This document shows, in pieces, positions 12,192-22,205 of a stretch of DNA of 64,000 nucleotides. Below the pieces are notes generated by a model, which made no database searches, was not told where the DNA came from, and saw only the letters and a program-made list of their open reading frames with translations. The stretch is taken from assembly GCA_963556305.1 (NCBI GenBank), contig OY745777.1, forward strand, positions 310,001-374,000, given 5' to 3'. Made by a program: the position numbers and the translations under genes. This DNA is from Platismatia glauca (taxonomy: Eukaryota > Ascomycota > Lecanoromycetes > Lecanorales > Parmeliaceae). Numbering within the stretch: position 1 is the first letter of the stretch; each line of letters opens with the position of its first letter.

Positions 12192-12874
12192 GCGGTTTAC
12201 GAGCCGAGTTGAGGGCCCCGGTGCCAGGGTCGCTTGGGAACGTACGGTATACTAAACAATGCTTTCTGAATCGAGTAACTTTTGTATTTCGCGGCTGAGG
12301 GCGTGTGAGATTTGTGGGATGGTCAAATCTGGTTTGTCGACTGTGGCAATGTGGTCAATGCTTTACATGAGATTATCCCCTTCCGCAAGCTTGGAAGGAA
12401 GAAAGACCGCGTGACGTTTTTTTACAACTAGTCGAAGAAAAACCACCAGACTGGAACGATCACCGGCGGTCAATGACTCTTGATTTCTAATTCTGTAGAC
12501 CAGGGGCCTTTTAAGAAAGCAAGGGACGCATAGTCCCTAGGCATACCCCCGAAACCAACTAATCTCGCACCCCGAGACATTTTCCAAATACAGCCATCCA
12601 ATCTCCAATCAGGGCGCTGTAAGACCCCCAACTCAACTTCTCGCGACCCAGAAGATAGGCCGCTCCCGGTCTACAAGGACCGAGACTTGGGAGAAAGAGA
12701 ACAGAGTGACTCCTTTTAGTAGAAGAAAAATATGGCCCAAATGAATAGTAGTGACGGAAACAACAATCGCAGCCCTTCCTTCTTCTCATCGTCGTTCCTA
12801 ACCTTTGAACCGATCGCGGTCGCGCCGAAGTCGCTCCTTGCGCTCCTACGTTAAATATCTGGACTGTTTAGCTC

Positions 12875-15494
12875 TTAACCACTTGTGATCCGGACGGTCT
12901 TTGGCCTCTTTTTCGTTGCTGCCATATCCTCTTCAGTATAGCCTTGCTCGACTGCCTTGGCTTCCCAGTAATCATCTCGAACGCGTCGGCCTCCCTCGAT
13001 TACTCTAGCACCGAATTGACGGAATATCGATTTAGCACTAACGAGTGCGATCTGCCGTGATCGATAAGTGAACGGAAGGATTCCCTGTCGTATCAAATGC
13101 ACCTTCTCTTGTTGCGTAGCAATAATTTTGAGCAAAGATCGGTTTTTGTTAAAGAGAAGGAAGGAGTCCCGATAGCCTAGTACACGTGCGCATTCAACTG
13201 CCCACATTAAATGCTTTTCACTACGATCTGGTATGACGAAGGTCCGTATGCGGAATACCCGACCTCCTAATAGCTCTCCTATTGGTGAAATTTTTGCCTC
13301 GCCCCAGTCATCATACTCCTGTGATATGTTTTCAACCTCTTCGTGATCTGATTGACTAGTGACATGAGGCTTAACGGCAGGCAGAGTCTTAGTGGAAGTC
13401 TTCGCCAAGACAGACTCAGGGTTGAAATCAACGGTTGTGCCGTGCTTCTCTCGCACGTGCCTATCAAGATCCTCTCGGTATCGTCCATCGGGGAATTTGC
13501 ATCCAGGGACCACACATCTGAATGGCTGAGTATGCACTGTGTTGTGGACGCTGGAAAAAGAGTTGAGTCAGCGATACACACGATACCACAGACATGGCAA
13601 TAGGGAAAGGTGTTGGCGGAGGGACACACGTGAGCTCACTGATTTTCGAGAACGTCTGGTCGCATTGTTCACAAGCAAAAGGAGTAGGACTGCCGCTTGA
13701 GCTAGCGTTGGCCTCCGAATTCATTCTCTCAGCTTTGACCCATGGGTTCGCTTGAACATATGTCCCGAATGTATTATCAGTACGGTCCGTACTCACGGAA
13801 CCTACTTCAGAGTCATCCTCAACATTTCGTGGTAATGCCATTAGGGCAATTTCTTCCATGTGTCGCCCCACATGCTTGACAAATGCTCGACGAGGCTTGC
13901 CGAGAACAATGCGACAGAGGGGACACTCGTCTTCTTCGATCTGTGCTGCCTCAGTCTTGTATGCCATGTCCTTTGCAATACTGAGATTCCGGTCAGAGAA
14001 GAAAAGGCGATGCCTCTCCTTAATATGGTTCTGCCATCTGGGACCGTTGTTGAAAGCCTGAGGGCATTCGGGGCAGCTCCAGGATCGGGTGATGCGATGC
14101 TGGGAGAACTCATGTTCCGCCCACGCTGCTCGATCAGGGAATTGCGCCATCTCATCTTCGCAGTCGGCGAAGGTACATATATAGGGTTGTAGGTCTGCAA
14201 AGATGTGCATTCTAGATTCACGTTAACGTCACGGCCGTAAAAGTCATCAAGCGAAGAACGATCAAAGGAAACCTACTTCCAATCGACTCGATTTTTGATA
14301 TTCGAGAGAATGCATTTACAGAGGAAACACTGGAAAGGCTTTCCTTCAGTGACTTCTACTGGTGTCGCCGGTACCCGTATAGATTCTCGTTCTCCTTCTG
14401 CATTGCTCGATTGAAACGATGTGTGAGACGGGGCGTACTCCGTCTGCTCCGGGATACTCGGACCAAGGGCTGAGTCATGAAATGTGGAATACGGTCTAAA
14501 CATGGATCGGGCGACGGCTGAACTCTCAACAGGTGCAGTTGTATCTTCAACGACGTTGGTCGAAGCTTCCATGGACTTTCGCACGGAAATGTGTCTTTGC
14601 CAATTTGCTTCTCCCAGCCGCTCAACCAGATTATCTTGCGCCAGCTTGTATTTCTCCCGCACCAGTGAAACGTAGACTTTCGCAGGTCCAGACACAGAGA
14701 ATGGAACAGGTGCCGGAAGGGAGGCTTGGATACGAGGTTTCTGGGCGCTGACAAGGTTCTGCTGTAAAATAGGGCCCAATTGCGTGAGCCATTGTGTTTG
14801 TAGTCGAAGCTCGTCAACGATGTCGGTGTTTTCGTCATCGTCAGAAGAGTCTTCTTCGTTCGTATCAGATTCATCTGCCCAATCACTGTCGTTTAGTGTT
14901 GCTGGATGATCCCTGGTGGATTCGATACCCTTGGTCTGCTCAACTAAGAACTTCAACTCGTGAATACTCTTCTGAAGAGAGCCTCCGGGGAGCTCAGGTG
15001 TAGAGGATGGCGATACTTCTAAGGTGACTTCGTTAGCGCATCTTTCTCGCCGAGCATCCAAGCAGAAATCGTATCACGAAGGTTGGTGAATCATTACCAC
15101 GAAGGAGTATTTCACCAATATCCCCTAGAGAATCCAAGACGTTGCCACGCACGTCATCGGAGTATTCCAAAGCTCGATCGAGTTTCCCACTTCTGAATGC
15201 CTCACCCCACAAATATAGTTTCCCAAGCTCTTCCTTCAAATCGGACACATTATGACTCTTGGATGGGAGGTTCTGTTCTCGTCGGCACAAAAACAGGAGT
15301 AGACGTAGGCAGAGAGAGTAGAGACGGGTAGCGAAGTCTTGGTCCTCATCGTCGTTGTCATCCGAAGTCTCACTGAAACTTGAGGAGCTATAGAGGTGGC
15401 CATCAAGCCACTCCTGCGTCCGATCCCTCTGGCCATTGGCACTGCTGACTGACGTAAGTGTATCGTCCATGGCTGGACGCTTGCCATCATTCAT
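12875..15494 (-). CDS. C2H2 zinc-finger protein fused to RSC7/Swp82 (CRC_subunit) domain
   Basis: The spliced model is join(12875..13550, 13630..14211, 14277..15045, 15098..15494), 807 aa, with all phases agreeing. The start MNDGKRPAMDD at 15494 sits in CACCATGA. A TTACAG acceptor just upstream leaves open an earlier exon. Residues 1-135 are acidic, then resemble the helical N-terminus of many fungal C2H2 proteins (LYLWGEAFRSGKLD). Several zinc-finger-like elements follow: CFLCKC, CTFADC..EH..H, CPECPQAF..H..RH, CPLC..H..H, CEQCDQTF..H..H and CVVPGC..H..H. The C-terminal 130 residues (RVFRIRTFVIP, FLLFNKN, SIFRQFGARVIEGGRRVRDDYWEAK) match the RSC7/Swp82 family of SWI/SNF-RSC subunits. The architecture suggests a DNA-binding protein tied to chromatin remodelling. 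The 13629-13551 intron, which joins the last two finger-bearing exons, restores a canonical finger, which supports a true fusion. Confidence 0.85.
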
Positions 15495-15809
15495 GGTGAG
15501 ATCTGTAAGACACAAGATTCATGCAGCACTGGTCTACGACTTGCTCAAAGCTATGAGAAGATGGCACTCTGTCGGCGCAGAGGCAAACACCTCAGCTTGT
15601 GCCGTGCATAGCAGCCTTGCAGCCTGATCCAAAAACCGGGTAGGCTGTGCAAAGCAAAGCCGCCGCTTCACCCTTCAACACTTGCCTTTCCTCTCACATT
15701 CAAATATCTTTATTCGACTCGTAAACATTTCGGCCTTTGCGCTCCCATCGAGGTCCATGATAACGCACAACGCACCGTGGTGTTAGTCTCAATCCTGCCT
15801 GAGCTTGCA
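15495..15809. promoter_or_regulatory. shared divergent promoter
   Basis: A 315-bp interval separates the start codons of the C2H2-RSC7 gene (minus) and the DUF7580 gene (plus). It must hold both promoters, so co-regulation is likely. No specific binding motif was recognised. Confidence 0.5.
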
Positions 15810-17696
15810 ATGTCCGGGGTAGAGGCGGCCGGCCTAGCGCTTGCCATTCTCCCTTTGATACTCTCCGCCGCCAAAGGCTATGATAACGTCTTGAGCCCAT
15901 TCCTCCGATACAAAAGGTTTGCTAAAGAAGCCAAAAGATACTCTAAAGAGTTGGATGTTCAACGGACTATTTTCCGGAATGAATGTCGCAATCTGTTGGA
16001 GGAGATCATCGAGCACGATGCCGCCTCTAGCATGCTCGAACTTTTGACAAAAGAGACTTGGTCCGACTGTCAGCTGAATGATAGGCTTCTTGAACAGCTT
16101 GGTGAATCGAAACAAGCGTGCGTAACAATCATTGAATTGATCGAAGAGCGACTTCAAGATATAGATGGCGAGAACAAACAATTCTGTGCCATGGTCGAGC
16201 AAGAACGCCAGGTAAGAAATATTGCGCCGAGGTGGACGCAACTTCGGGAAGGCTTGTTGCTGACGATTTCTGCTTAGGCGATCCCCAGGTCTTTGAGATG
16301 CAAAGCCTGGCGACATAATGTAGGCGAGAAGCTGTGCTTCAGCTTCTCAAAGTCGCGGCTCGATGGAAACATTACTGCGCTGCGAACACACAATGATGAT
16401 CTTAGAGTGCTATTTAGTCAGACGCGGACGCGCGCTGCGTCAGGGACTAAGGTTCAGTCAAAAGTCTATCGTGATTCTCGTAACGACGTCCGGAAGTATC
16501 AGGCCATTCGCAAAGCCTCGCAACAGGTATACGAAGCACTAGGAAAGGCTTGCAACAAGCACACAGAACATATGGCTCATTTCCGAGTGGAGGTTGAGCA
16601 GTTTGTTAGCGACGGGCAGAACGCACCACAAGTCAAGTTCAGTATGGCTTTTACGCATATGACATTGGCTGGTTCTACAGGCTCAGGTGACCCAATATGG
16701 TTCCTGGTGGAATCTAGCCTCGGTGACGAGACGAGCACACCATCCAATGACAAGGACCTAACCCTTGACGAACTCGGGAAAACGCTGAAACGCCAATTCG
16801 ATGGTGCTGGCGGCCAACCTCCAAGGAAGATTAAAAAGTGCGTAAGGTTTCAAGCACCAGTGCCAGCACTTGTACAGAGCTTTCCCGTTACCATCGCCTC
16901 TGACGCTTTCACATCCAAGAACTGCGCGAAGAGAGACTTTTGCGACGACCTCCGCCGCTGTTTTCGGGAGCCACGAAAAGCTAACGTCTGTGTCGGCGTA
17001 CTCGAAAATACAGACAAATGCAAGCATTTCGTGTATCCCTCCCCGATCACACCTTGCTCTCAATCACGCAAGGCCACTTCACTTGGGCAGCTCATCAGAT
17101 CAGCTTCACGACCTGGACTTGTTGGGGGCATCCCTGTCCATGAGCGCTTGGGCCTTGCCAAAAATTTAGCTATAGCGGTCCTTCAATATCACTCCACGCC
17201 TTGGCTGAGACTATCGTGGCGAAGCGAAGATATCCTCTTCTATAGTGCTAACGAAATCACGCAAATGCAGGAGATTTTCAATCTCTCTGCACCACACCTC
17301 AATGCCAAAGTAAAGAGGCCCGATGAACAGCCTTCGCGTGCCTCGATCATTCCTCAGCGAACAATAGCACGCAATCAAGTACTTTTTAGTCTTGGGGTCG
17401 TTCTTCTTGAGATTGCGTATGCTGCCAGCCTAGAAAGCTTGAAGCAGGATAGCGATCTAACAAACGGTCACGGGGATCAATACACAGACTTCTTCACCGC
17501 AAGAAGGCTGGCAAAGTCTAAACATTCAGTCATGGGTATCACATATCACAACATTGTGGAACAGCTGGTGGAGTGCGTGTTCCCTTGCGGAGATGACCTG
17601 AACAATGACCAGCTACAAGCGGCATTTCACAACGATATCATCTGTCCTCTCGCAGAACTCGAAGAAGATTTTCGGAAGTTTCATCTGTCCAGCTAA
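15810..17696 (+). CDS. DUF7580-family protein (HeLo-like N-terminus, kinase-like C-lobe remnant)
   Basis: Model join(15810..16211, 16278..17696), 606 aa; the intron ends in TTGCTGACG...CTTAG and preserves frame. The chosen start MSGVEAAGLALAILPLIL matches the usual family start; an ATG-less extension upstream is less likely. The N-terminus is a hydrophobic helix followed by Lys/Glu-rich helices (YKRFAKEAKRYSKELDVQRTIF), resembling fungal HeLo-like/prion-inhibition domains. The middle is variable. The C-terminus has RLGLAKNLAIAVLQYHST, WRSEDILFY and LFSLGVVLLEIAYA, in the order of a protein-kinase C-lobe but without HRD or DFG residues, so catalysis is unlikely. The family is abundant and variable in fungi with no established biochemical role. 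Some related N-terminal domains act in fungal incompatibility; that link is inference. Confidence 0.8.
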
Positions 17697-18677
17697 GTTT
17701 TGCACATATCGTCACGAGGCAGTCACCGGGACAGCACGCGGCAAAGAGTCTTAGACAGCCAGAAAGGGAAAGCTCATGACAGACTACGACCGTATACTGA
17801 ATGTTGCACGACGATAAGATAGATGATTAACCGTAAGATTAGAGGCCACTATAGAGCAAATAGCTACCGCAAGGCAAGAGGTACCGCAAGAGATTAGCGC
17901 AGAGAAACATTGCCAAATGGTTGATCATTGATGGACTGGTGTCGACGCTATAAAAGCAGGTATACAACGCATGCGGAGGCCCACAGCGAAAGGTATGGTC
18001 TTGACCTAGCACCAACTCTTGGCTTCTCTCCGTGAGGCCCAGCTTTCGAAGTAGGTCTGGTGAGTCTGCGCTATCAGTTGTTCTATCATCAATCCTTTTA
18101 GCCGGCCTTGATTCCAAAGTTGATCCCAGTCTTGCTTCGAACAAGCTCTTGAAGCCTTTGGCAGTCTGAGCAGACGACGTTCTGCCTATCATGAATATAT
18201 TTAGACACTAACCTCTTTAGCGAAAGACAAGAGCTCTAAAGACTAATACTTTTCTTTTCAAGTAATTCTCGTGTAAAATGGTCATCTGAAGTTTCTCACT
18301 ATGCATATATTTCCTACTATACATAATTACCTTCTCTCACAGATACTCCGTCACCCACATCACGCGCTTAAAAAGGTAAGTAGGGGTAAGCAGAGAGCGA
18401 AATGCCGAATTGCATTTCTACTGAATCCACTACTGCGTTCCCCGCTGCTAAAATCAGTGGGTACGATGAAAGTCCCAGGAAACGGGACAACTCGTTCGAC
18501 AGTACCGATCCATCTCCTCCACGCAATCGCACACATCACCTGCCCCCTCGCCACCATCTCAATATCAAAAGCGAACGCCGCAGAACCCCCGCATAGAATC
18601 CAGCATTTCCAACATGCTCTCTCCCTTCCTTCCAATCTACGCTTCTTGTTGCGGAGATAACCCACAGTGACTCAACC

Positions 18678-18794
18678 CTTTCTAATCTACACCTTGGGTT
18701 TCATGGAAGATAATGATTCCTTTTACGGAGGTCAGTCACAATAAATTCGGCTCTTTTTAATCTACACCCAGGGTCTCATAAGAGTGACGATTAT
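18678..18794. repeat. two diverged copies of a 41-bp unit, 76 bp apart
   Basis: The units begin CTTTCTAATCTACACC (18678) and CTTTTTAATCTACACC (18754) and continue with GGGTTTCAT and GGGTCTCAT. A third weaker match (CCAATCTACGCTTCTTG) lies near 18631. They adjoin the dispersed repeat copy and may be part of the same decayed element. Confidence 0.5.
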
Positions 18795-18831
18795 CTAGGG
18801 GAAAGTCTGCTCTGGGTGTCACTAATATCCG

Positions 18832-18977
18832 GACAACGCGCCCGAATGCTCCACTAGTGCGTCTCAATGGTACTCGCCCTTCACGCTTTCATTACGGCGA
18901 CGCAGTCATTGTTGAATGGATCTCTACCTTCTCGCCCTTTATCGATGAGACGCAGAGACTAGAGATCAAGGTTTTAC
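18832..18977 (+). repeat. dispersed repeat, copy 2
   Basis: Same-orientation match to 11397-11569 with shared blocks at both ends and in the middle. It lacks the roughly 30-bp central segment of copy 1. Together the copies form imperfect direct repeats about 7.4 kb apart around the C2H2-RSC7/DUF7580 pair. Confidence 0.75.
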
Positions 18978-19146
18978 ACATGATTTGTCTGATAGCAGCG
19001 GAAGGAGGCTCACCCTAGGGTAAATCTGATGAGGGACGAGATCGGAGTACATTCCGTATGTATTGGCGACTGTTATCATGCGATAGCTCAGGTACATTGA
19101 CAGTCTATTCCAAAAGCGTTCTCGAGCGCATCTTTCTCTTCCTCAG

Positions 19147-20583
19147 TCATACTTCCAAATCGACAACAATATCGAGAACATCGCCGCCGTTCTTCCTCAC
19201 CTCCACCCATCCGCTTTCCCCCACCCGGATGATCCTCCCATCTACGCATACTCGTCGCCAGCGACCATCTGATTCATCAAAGTCGATCCTGAAACCCTCG
19301 ATGCTCTCATAGCTGACCGCTTGATCATCAACATGGCCTCCGCCTTGAAATGCCAATCCCAGTATCCTCATTACCTCTTCGCTAGGAACAGCGCCAAAAC
19401 GCACTAAGCGTAACTGGCCATCCAAAGGCTTCGAATGAGGAGAGACGGTAAGTTTCTCTTCCAAGTTGGAGACTAGCGTGGTTAGTATGTACCCAGTTTC
19501 CTGCTCGTCGAGCATCTGCCGCATTTCATGGCCGTTTTCGTCGAGCTTGAATAGTGTGATTTGACCCTTGTAAACATGCGGCGTAGAGCCATCAGATGGC
19601 GAAAGCAGTTCTTTTGCAGCCATCTGAAAACGTTGACTACCAAATTTGCGGTATTCCGCCGTATCACTGTCTGCCACTAAAGAAGCATGGAGAGCCCAGC
19701 TGCAGACCACCGCTCCGAAGACTTCGCCGGCATCAGCAGCAGGTGGCGCTATAGGTTCTGCCTTTCTGCCTTCATCAAGCAAAACCTCGGAATTTGGAGA
19801 GAAGGTAGCGGTGAACGTTGGTAATGGGTGGAATTTTCCACGATAGAAGTGACGAAGACCTCTTGTCAGATCGCGGTTCAGGCCGGTAGAATTAGCCAAA
19901 GCATTGCCGGTACCCATGGGCAGAAGGCCGATCACTGGCTTGACATATAGGTCGCTTCTTTTGGAAGAAAGTAACACGTTGACAATGTCAACCACACCGC
20001 CGTCGCCTGATAAGAGCAAGATTGTTTGAGAAACGCCTTCATTCGCTCGAGGCAGTATCACTGCGCTGATGAGCCTCTCGATGCTCTTATTGGAGTCCGT
20101 CGTATGAACGTAGTACGAGAAGGGCTGTACGCCACTGGCACTAAACGCTGGCCTGACAACATTGTCGAAGAATCCTTGTGCTTCACCTGTACCAGAACCA
20201 ATGGAAATTATGACATAAAGACTTCGAAAGGAGCCACCACCGTTAGAATTACTCCCGGAAGGCAATAAATGCTCGGAATGAGGTGATATCACATTGGCTT
20301 CTATGAATGTTTGGGGCAGATTCGTGACCTGGACATCTTCGAACTTGTAAAGCGCTCCTGGAGATTTGGAGAGGAGCAGGATTTGTTGATTCTTGGTCCC
20401 CGATTCTCCACATTTTCTCCCATCGATGACGGCGATAACGCTGCGATCGAGGATAGTCTCGTGCCAAGAGTCGCCTTGAATGCTGAGGGCTCCCTCGACG
20501 GCATCGTAGGTAAAGCTGGCGTCCTTCTCACGGACCGTCCCTTCATTATGGCGGTCTTCTTTGGCAGGCACCGGCATTCTCAT
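19147..20583 (-). CDS. diacylglycerol/sphingoid-base kinase-like protein (DAGK catalytic domain)
   Basis: About 478 aa from the first in-frame ATG (MRMPVPAKEDRH). The frame stays open upstream to a CTTAG acceptor near 20634, so a short 5' exon carrying the true start (possibly the ATG at 20682) is likely. The N-terminal 120 residues form a variable regulatory region. The lipid-kinase core follows with SIGSGTGEAQ near 130, LLLSGDGGVVDIVN near 190 (nucleotide-binding GDGG) and PMGTGNALANS near 222. The C-terminal half is the usual beta-rich domain. The family phosphorylates diacylglycerol, ceramide or long-chain bases using ATP; the substrate cannot be read from the sequence. It is divergent from the membrane protein starting at 20999. 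Confidence 0.85.
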   Translation of the reverse strand: MRMPVPAKEDRHNEGTVREKDASFTYDAVEGALSIQGDSWHETILDRSVIAVIDGRKCGESGTKNQQILLLSKSPGALYKFEDVQVTNLPQTFIEANVISPHSEHLLPSGSNSNGGGSFRSLYVIISIGSGTGEAQGFFDNVVRPAFSASGVQPFSYYVHTTDSNKSIERLISAVILPRANEGVSQTILLLSGDGGVVDIVNVLLSSKRSDLYVKPVIGLLPMGTGNALANSTGLNRDLTRGLRHFYRGKFHPLPTFTATFSPNSEVLLDEGRKAEPIAPPAADAGEVFGAVVCSWALHASLVADSDTAEYRKFGSQRFQMAAKELLSPSDGSTPHVYKGQITLFKLDENGHEMRQMLDEQETGYILTTLVSNLEEKLTVSPHSKPLDGQLRLVRFGAVPSEEVMRILGLAFQGGGHVDDQAVSYESIEGFRIDFDESDGRWRRVCVDGRIIRVGESGWVEVRKNGGDVLDIVVDLEV

Positions 20584-20998
20584 CTCCTGCGATGGAGTGA
20601 CGGGAGAGAGCGGAGCCACAGAAGCGGGGGCCTAAGGAAGGATCCATGGTCGCAGTGTTGCCTGAGTGTAGTGCAGAGCCCATGATGGTGAGTGCGTCGA
20701 AGTTTTGATACCTGCACGACCTACTTTAGGTACCGAGAGTACCCGTACTCTACTCTACACCCTGCAGGCTCAGATGTGCGCTGACGATTCTACCCTCATT
20801 GATTTAGCCGCACCACCGGGACCCCAATTTCCGCAGTCCGCATTGCCAATCAAGCTTCCCGCAACGTCTGTCAGCTTCAGCTTCTTCTCAAATGAAGGCA
20901 ATACTATCAATCGCTCCCGGCAATCACATCTAAGCAGTCATTGATAATGTACTATTGCGTCTCATAGTACTGACGCCCCAAACGCAAAGTCGCCAAAC

Positions 20999-21826
20999 AT
21001 GTCGGGCTGGGGCTGTACGTATCTCTCAGTGCTTGCATGTTGTCTAGCTCCGAAACCTGGATCGCAACCATTCTTAACTATGCTCCTTTGACGATCTTTA
21101 TAAACCATTTGCTTGCCTTGAAGAAAAGGAGTTGGCTCTGACACCTACGCAGGGTTCATCCTCGTCCTCATCCTCCTCATCCCCATCAGCGCGTTCGCTT
21201 GGATCGGATATTCACGCCTCAAGGCTCAGCGTGCGGGACGCGATCCTCCTCCATTGTCATCGTACATACCTTGGAAGCGAGATCGACATGCGGATGCCTA
21301 TCCTGCGCCATCTGGAGTTGTTGCCTGGGTCAAATCAAAGATACAAGGTTCGGGGTCAAGAAGTGGAGCATATGAACAGCCAATTGGACGTGGCGCGAGG
21401 AGGGGACTGGATCCAGATGAGGCTTGGGACGCTAGGGTAGGAGCCGAGGCGGATGGCTATGAGGCTAGTGGGTATTACGAAGAGCAGGAACTGGGCTTGC
21501 GGCCGCCGGCGAGTGGAGCGTATGCCGGTGGAGGATACGGAGGCGGGAATCAGGCGCTGCCAGATTATGGCGAAGAAAGGGGTCGCAGTATCAGTCGCGC
21601 TGGAGGTCCGCATATTGCGGGAGGTCAGAAGGGCCTAGATGAGAGATATGATGAGGAGATGGGGCACGAGGATCCGTTTGGAGATGAGGCGGAGAGAAGC
21701 GAGCTAAGAGGAGTCAGCCCGAGACCACATGAGGAGGGCAAAGGTCATGTAAATCAGGTTAGTGGAGGCGGGCCCCATGACGACAGTCCAACCGAGAGGA
21801 GGAGCATGTTCCATGAGAACGTGTAG
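20999..21826 (+). CDS. small single-pass membrane protein, 'acid phosphatase-like' family name only
   Basis: Model join(20999..21014, 21153..21826), 229 aa. The 16-nt first exon encodes only MSGWG plus one base. After splicing the start reads MSGWGWFILVLILLIP, a hydrophobic N-terminal helix (about residues 5-23) followed by a basic stretch, SRLKAQRAGR, and PPPLSSYIPW. The remainder is hydrophilic, Gly/Tyr/Glu-rich and probably disordered and cytosolic. Homologous fungal proteins are often labelled acid phosphatase-like, but no phosphatase motif is visible, so that label should not be taken as function. Confidence 0.8.
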
Positions 21827-22205
21827 GGTTCACCAAGTCCTCTGACACTGCCCTACGAGTGTATGTATAATACTTGCGGTGTTGAAAAAGAGGTGAATAC
21901 AAGCACCGCTATCTTGATCGGTCCTCTCGATCATACTTTGCCGGCGAGCTAATCAAATTGCAAAACATCCCAACGGACATGACCTTCAATTGCGGTGACT
22001 GAGCTTTATCCCTTTGATGGGCTTGAGTTCTTGAGTGCTGCCATCTCTTACTTGCCCCTACAACCTCTACAACCATATCTACATTTTACCTGCGTGACTT
22101 GACTCGCGAAAATCATATTCTCTATTAATAGCACAAGGCTGAGATCATCGAACCTCGCTGGATAAGGATATGAACCAGGCCAATCAAGCTCTTCGTCCTT
22201 CAACA

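Larger units (their letters stand above)
10741..12874. other. gene-poor accessory interval
   Basis: About 2.1 kb without a convincing gene. It holds the first copy of a dispersed repeat (11397-11569) and overlapping frames near 11.6-12.2 kb that look partly coding but are broken. The block at 12.3-12.8 kb shows no recognisable element. Confidence 0.5.
17697..19146. other. gene-poor interval with repeats
   Basis: Holds two diverged 41-bp units (18678-18718 and 18754-18794) and the second copy of the dispersed repeat. A 117-codon minus-strand frame at 17839-18192 has no recognisable domain and lacks splice support. Confidence 0.5.

Noticed and set aside
11612..12212. Plus-strand ORFs of 127 and 171 codons
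   Set aside because: Pro/Arg/His-rich translation typical of a chance frame in GC-rich DNA; no homology recognised.
12559..12789. Minus-strand 76-codon ORF
   Set aside because: Too short, no domain, and located between the repeat and the C2H2 3' end.
17839..18192. Minus-strand 117-codon ORF
   Set aside because: No domain or splice support, and next to decayed repeats; could be a relic but cannot be shown.
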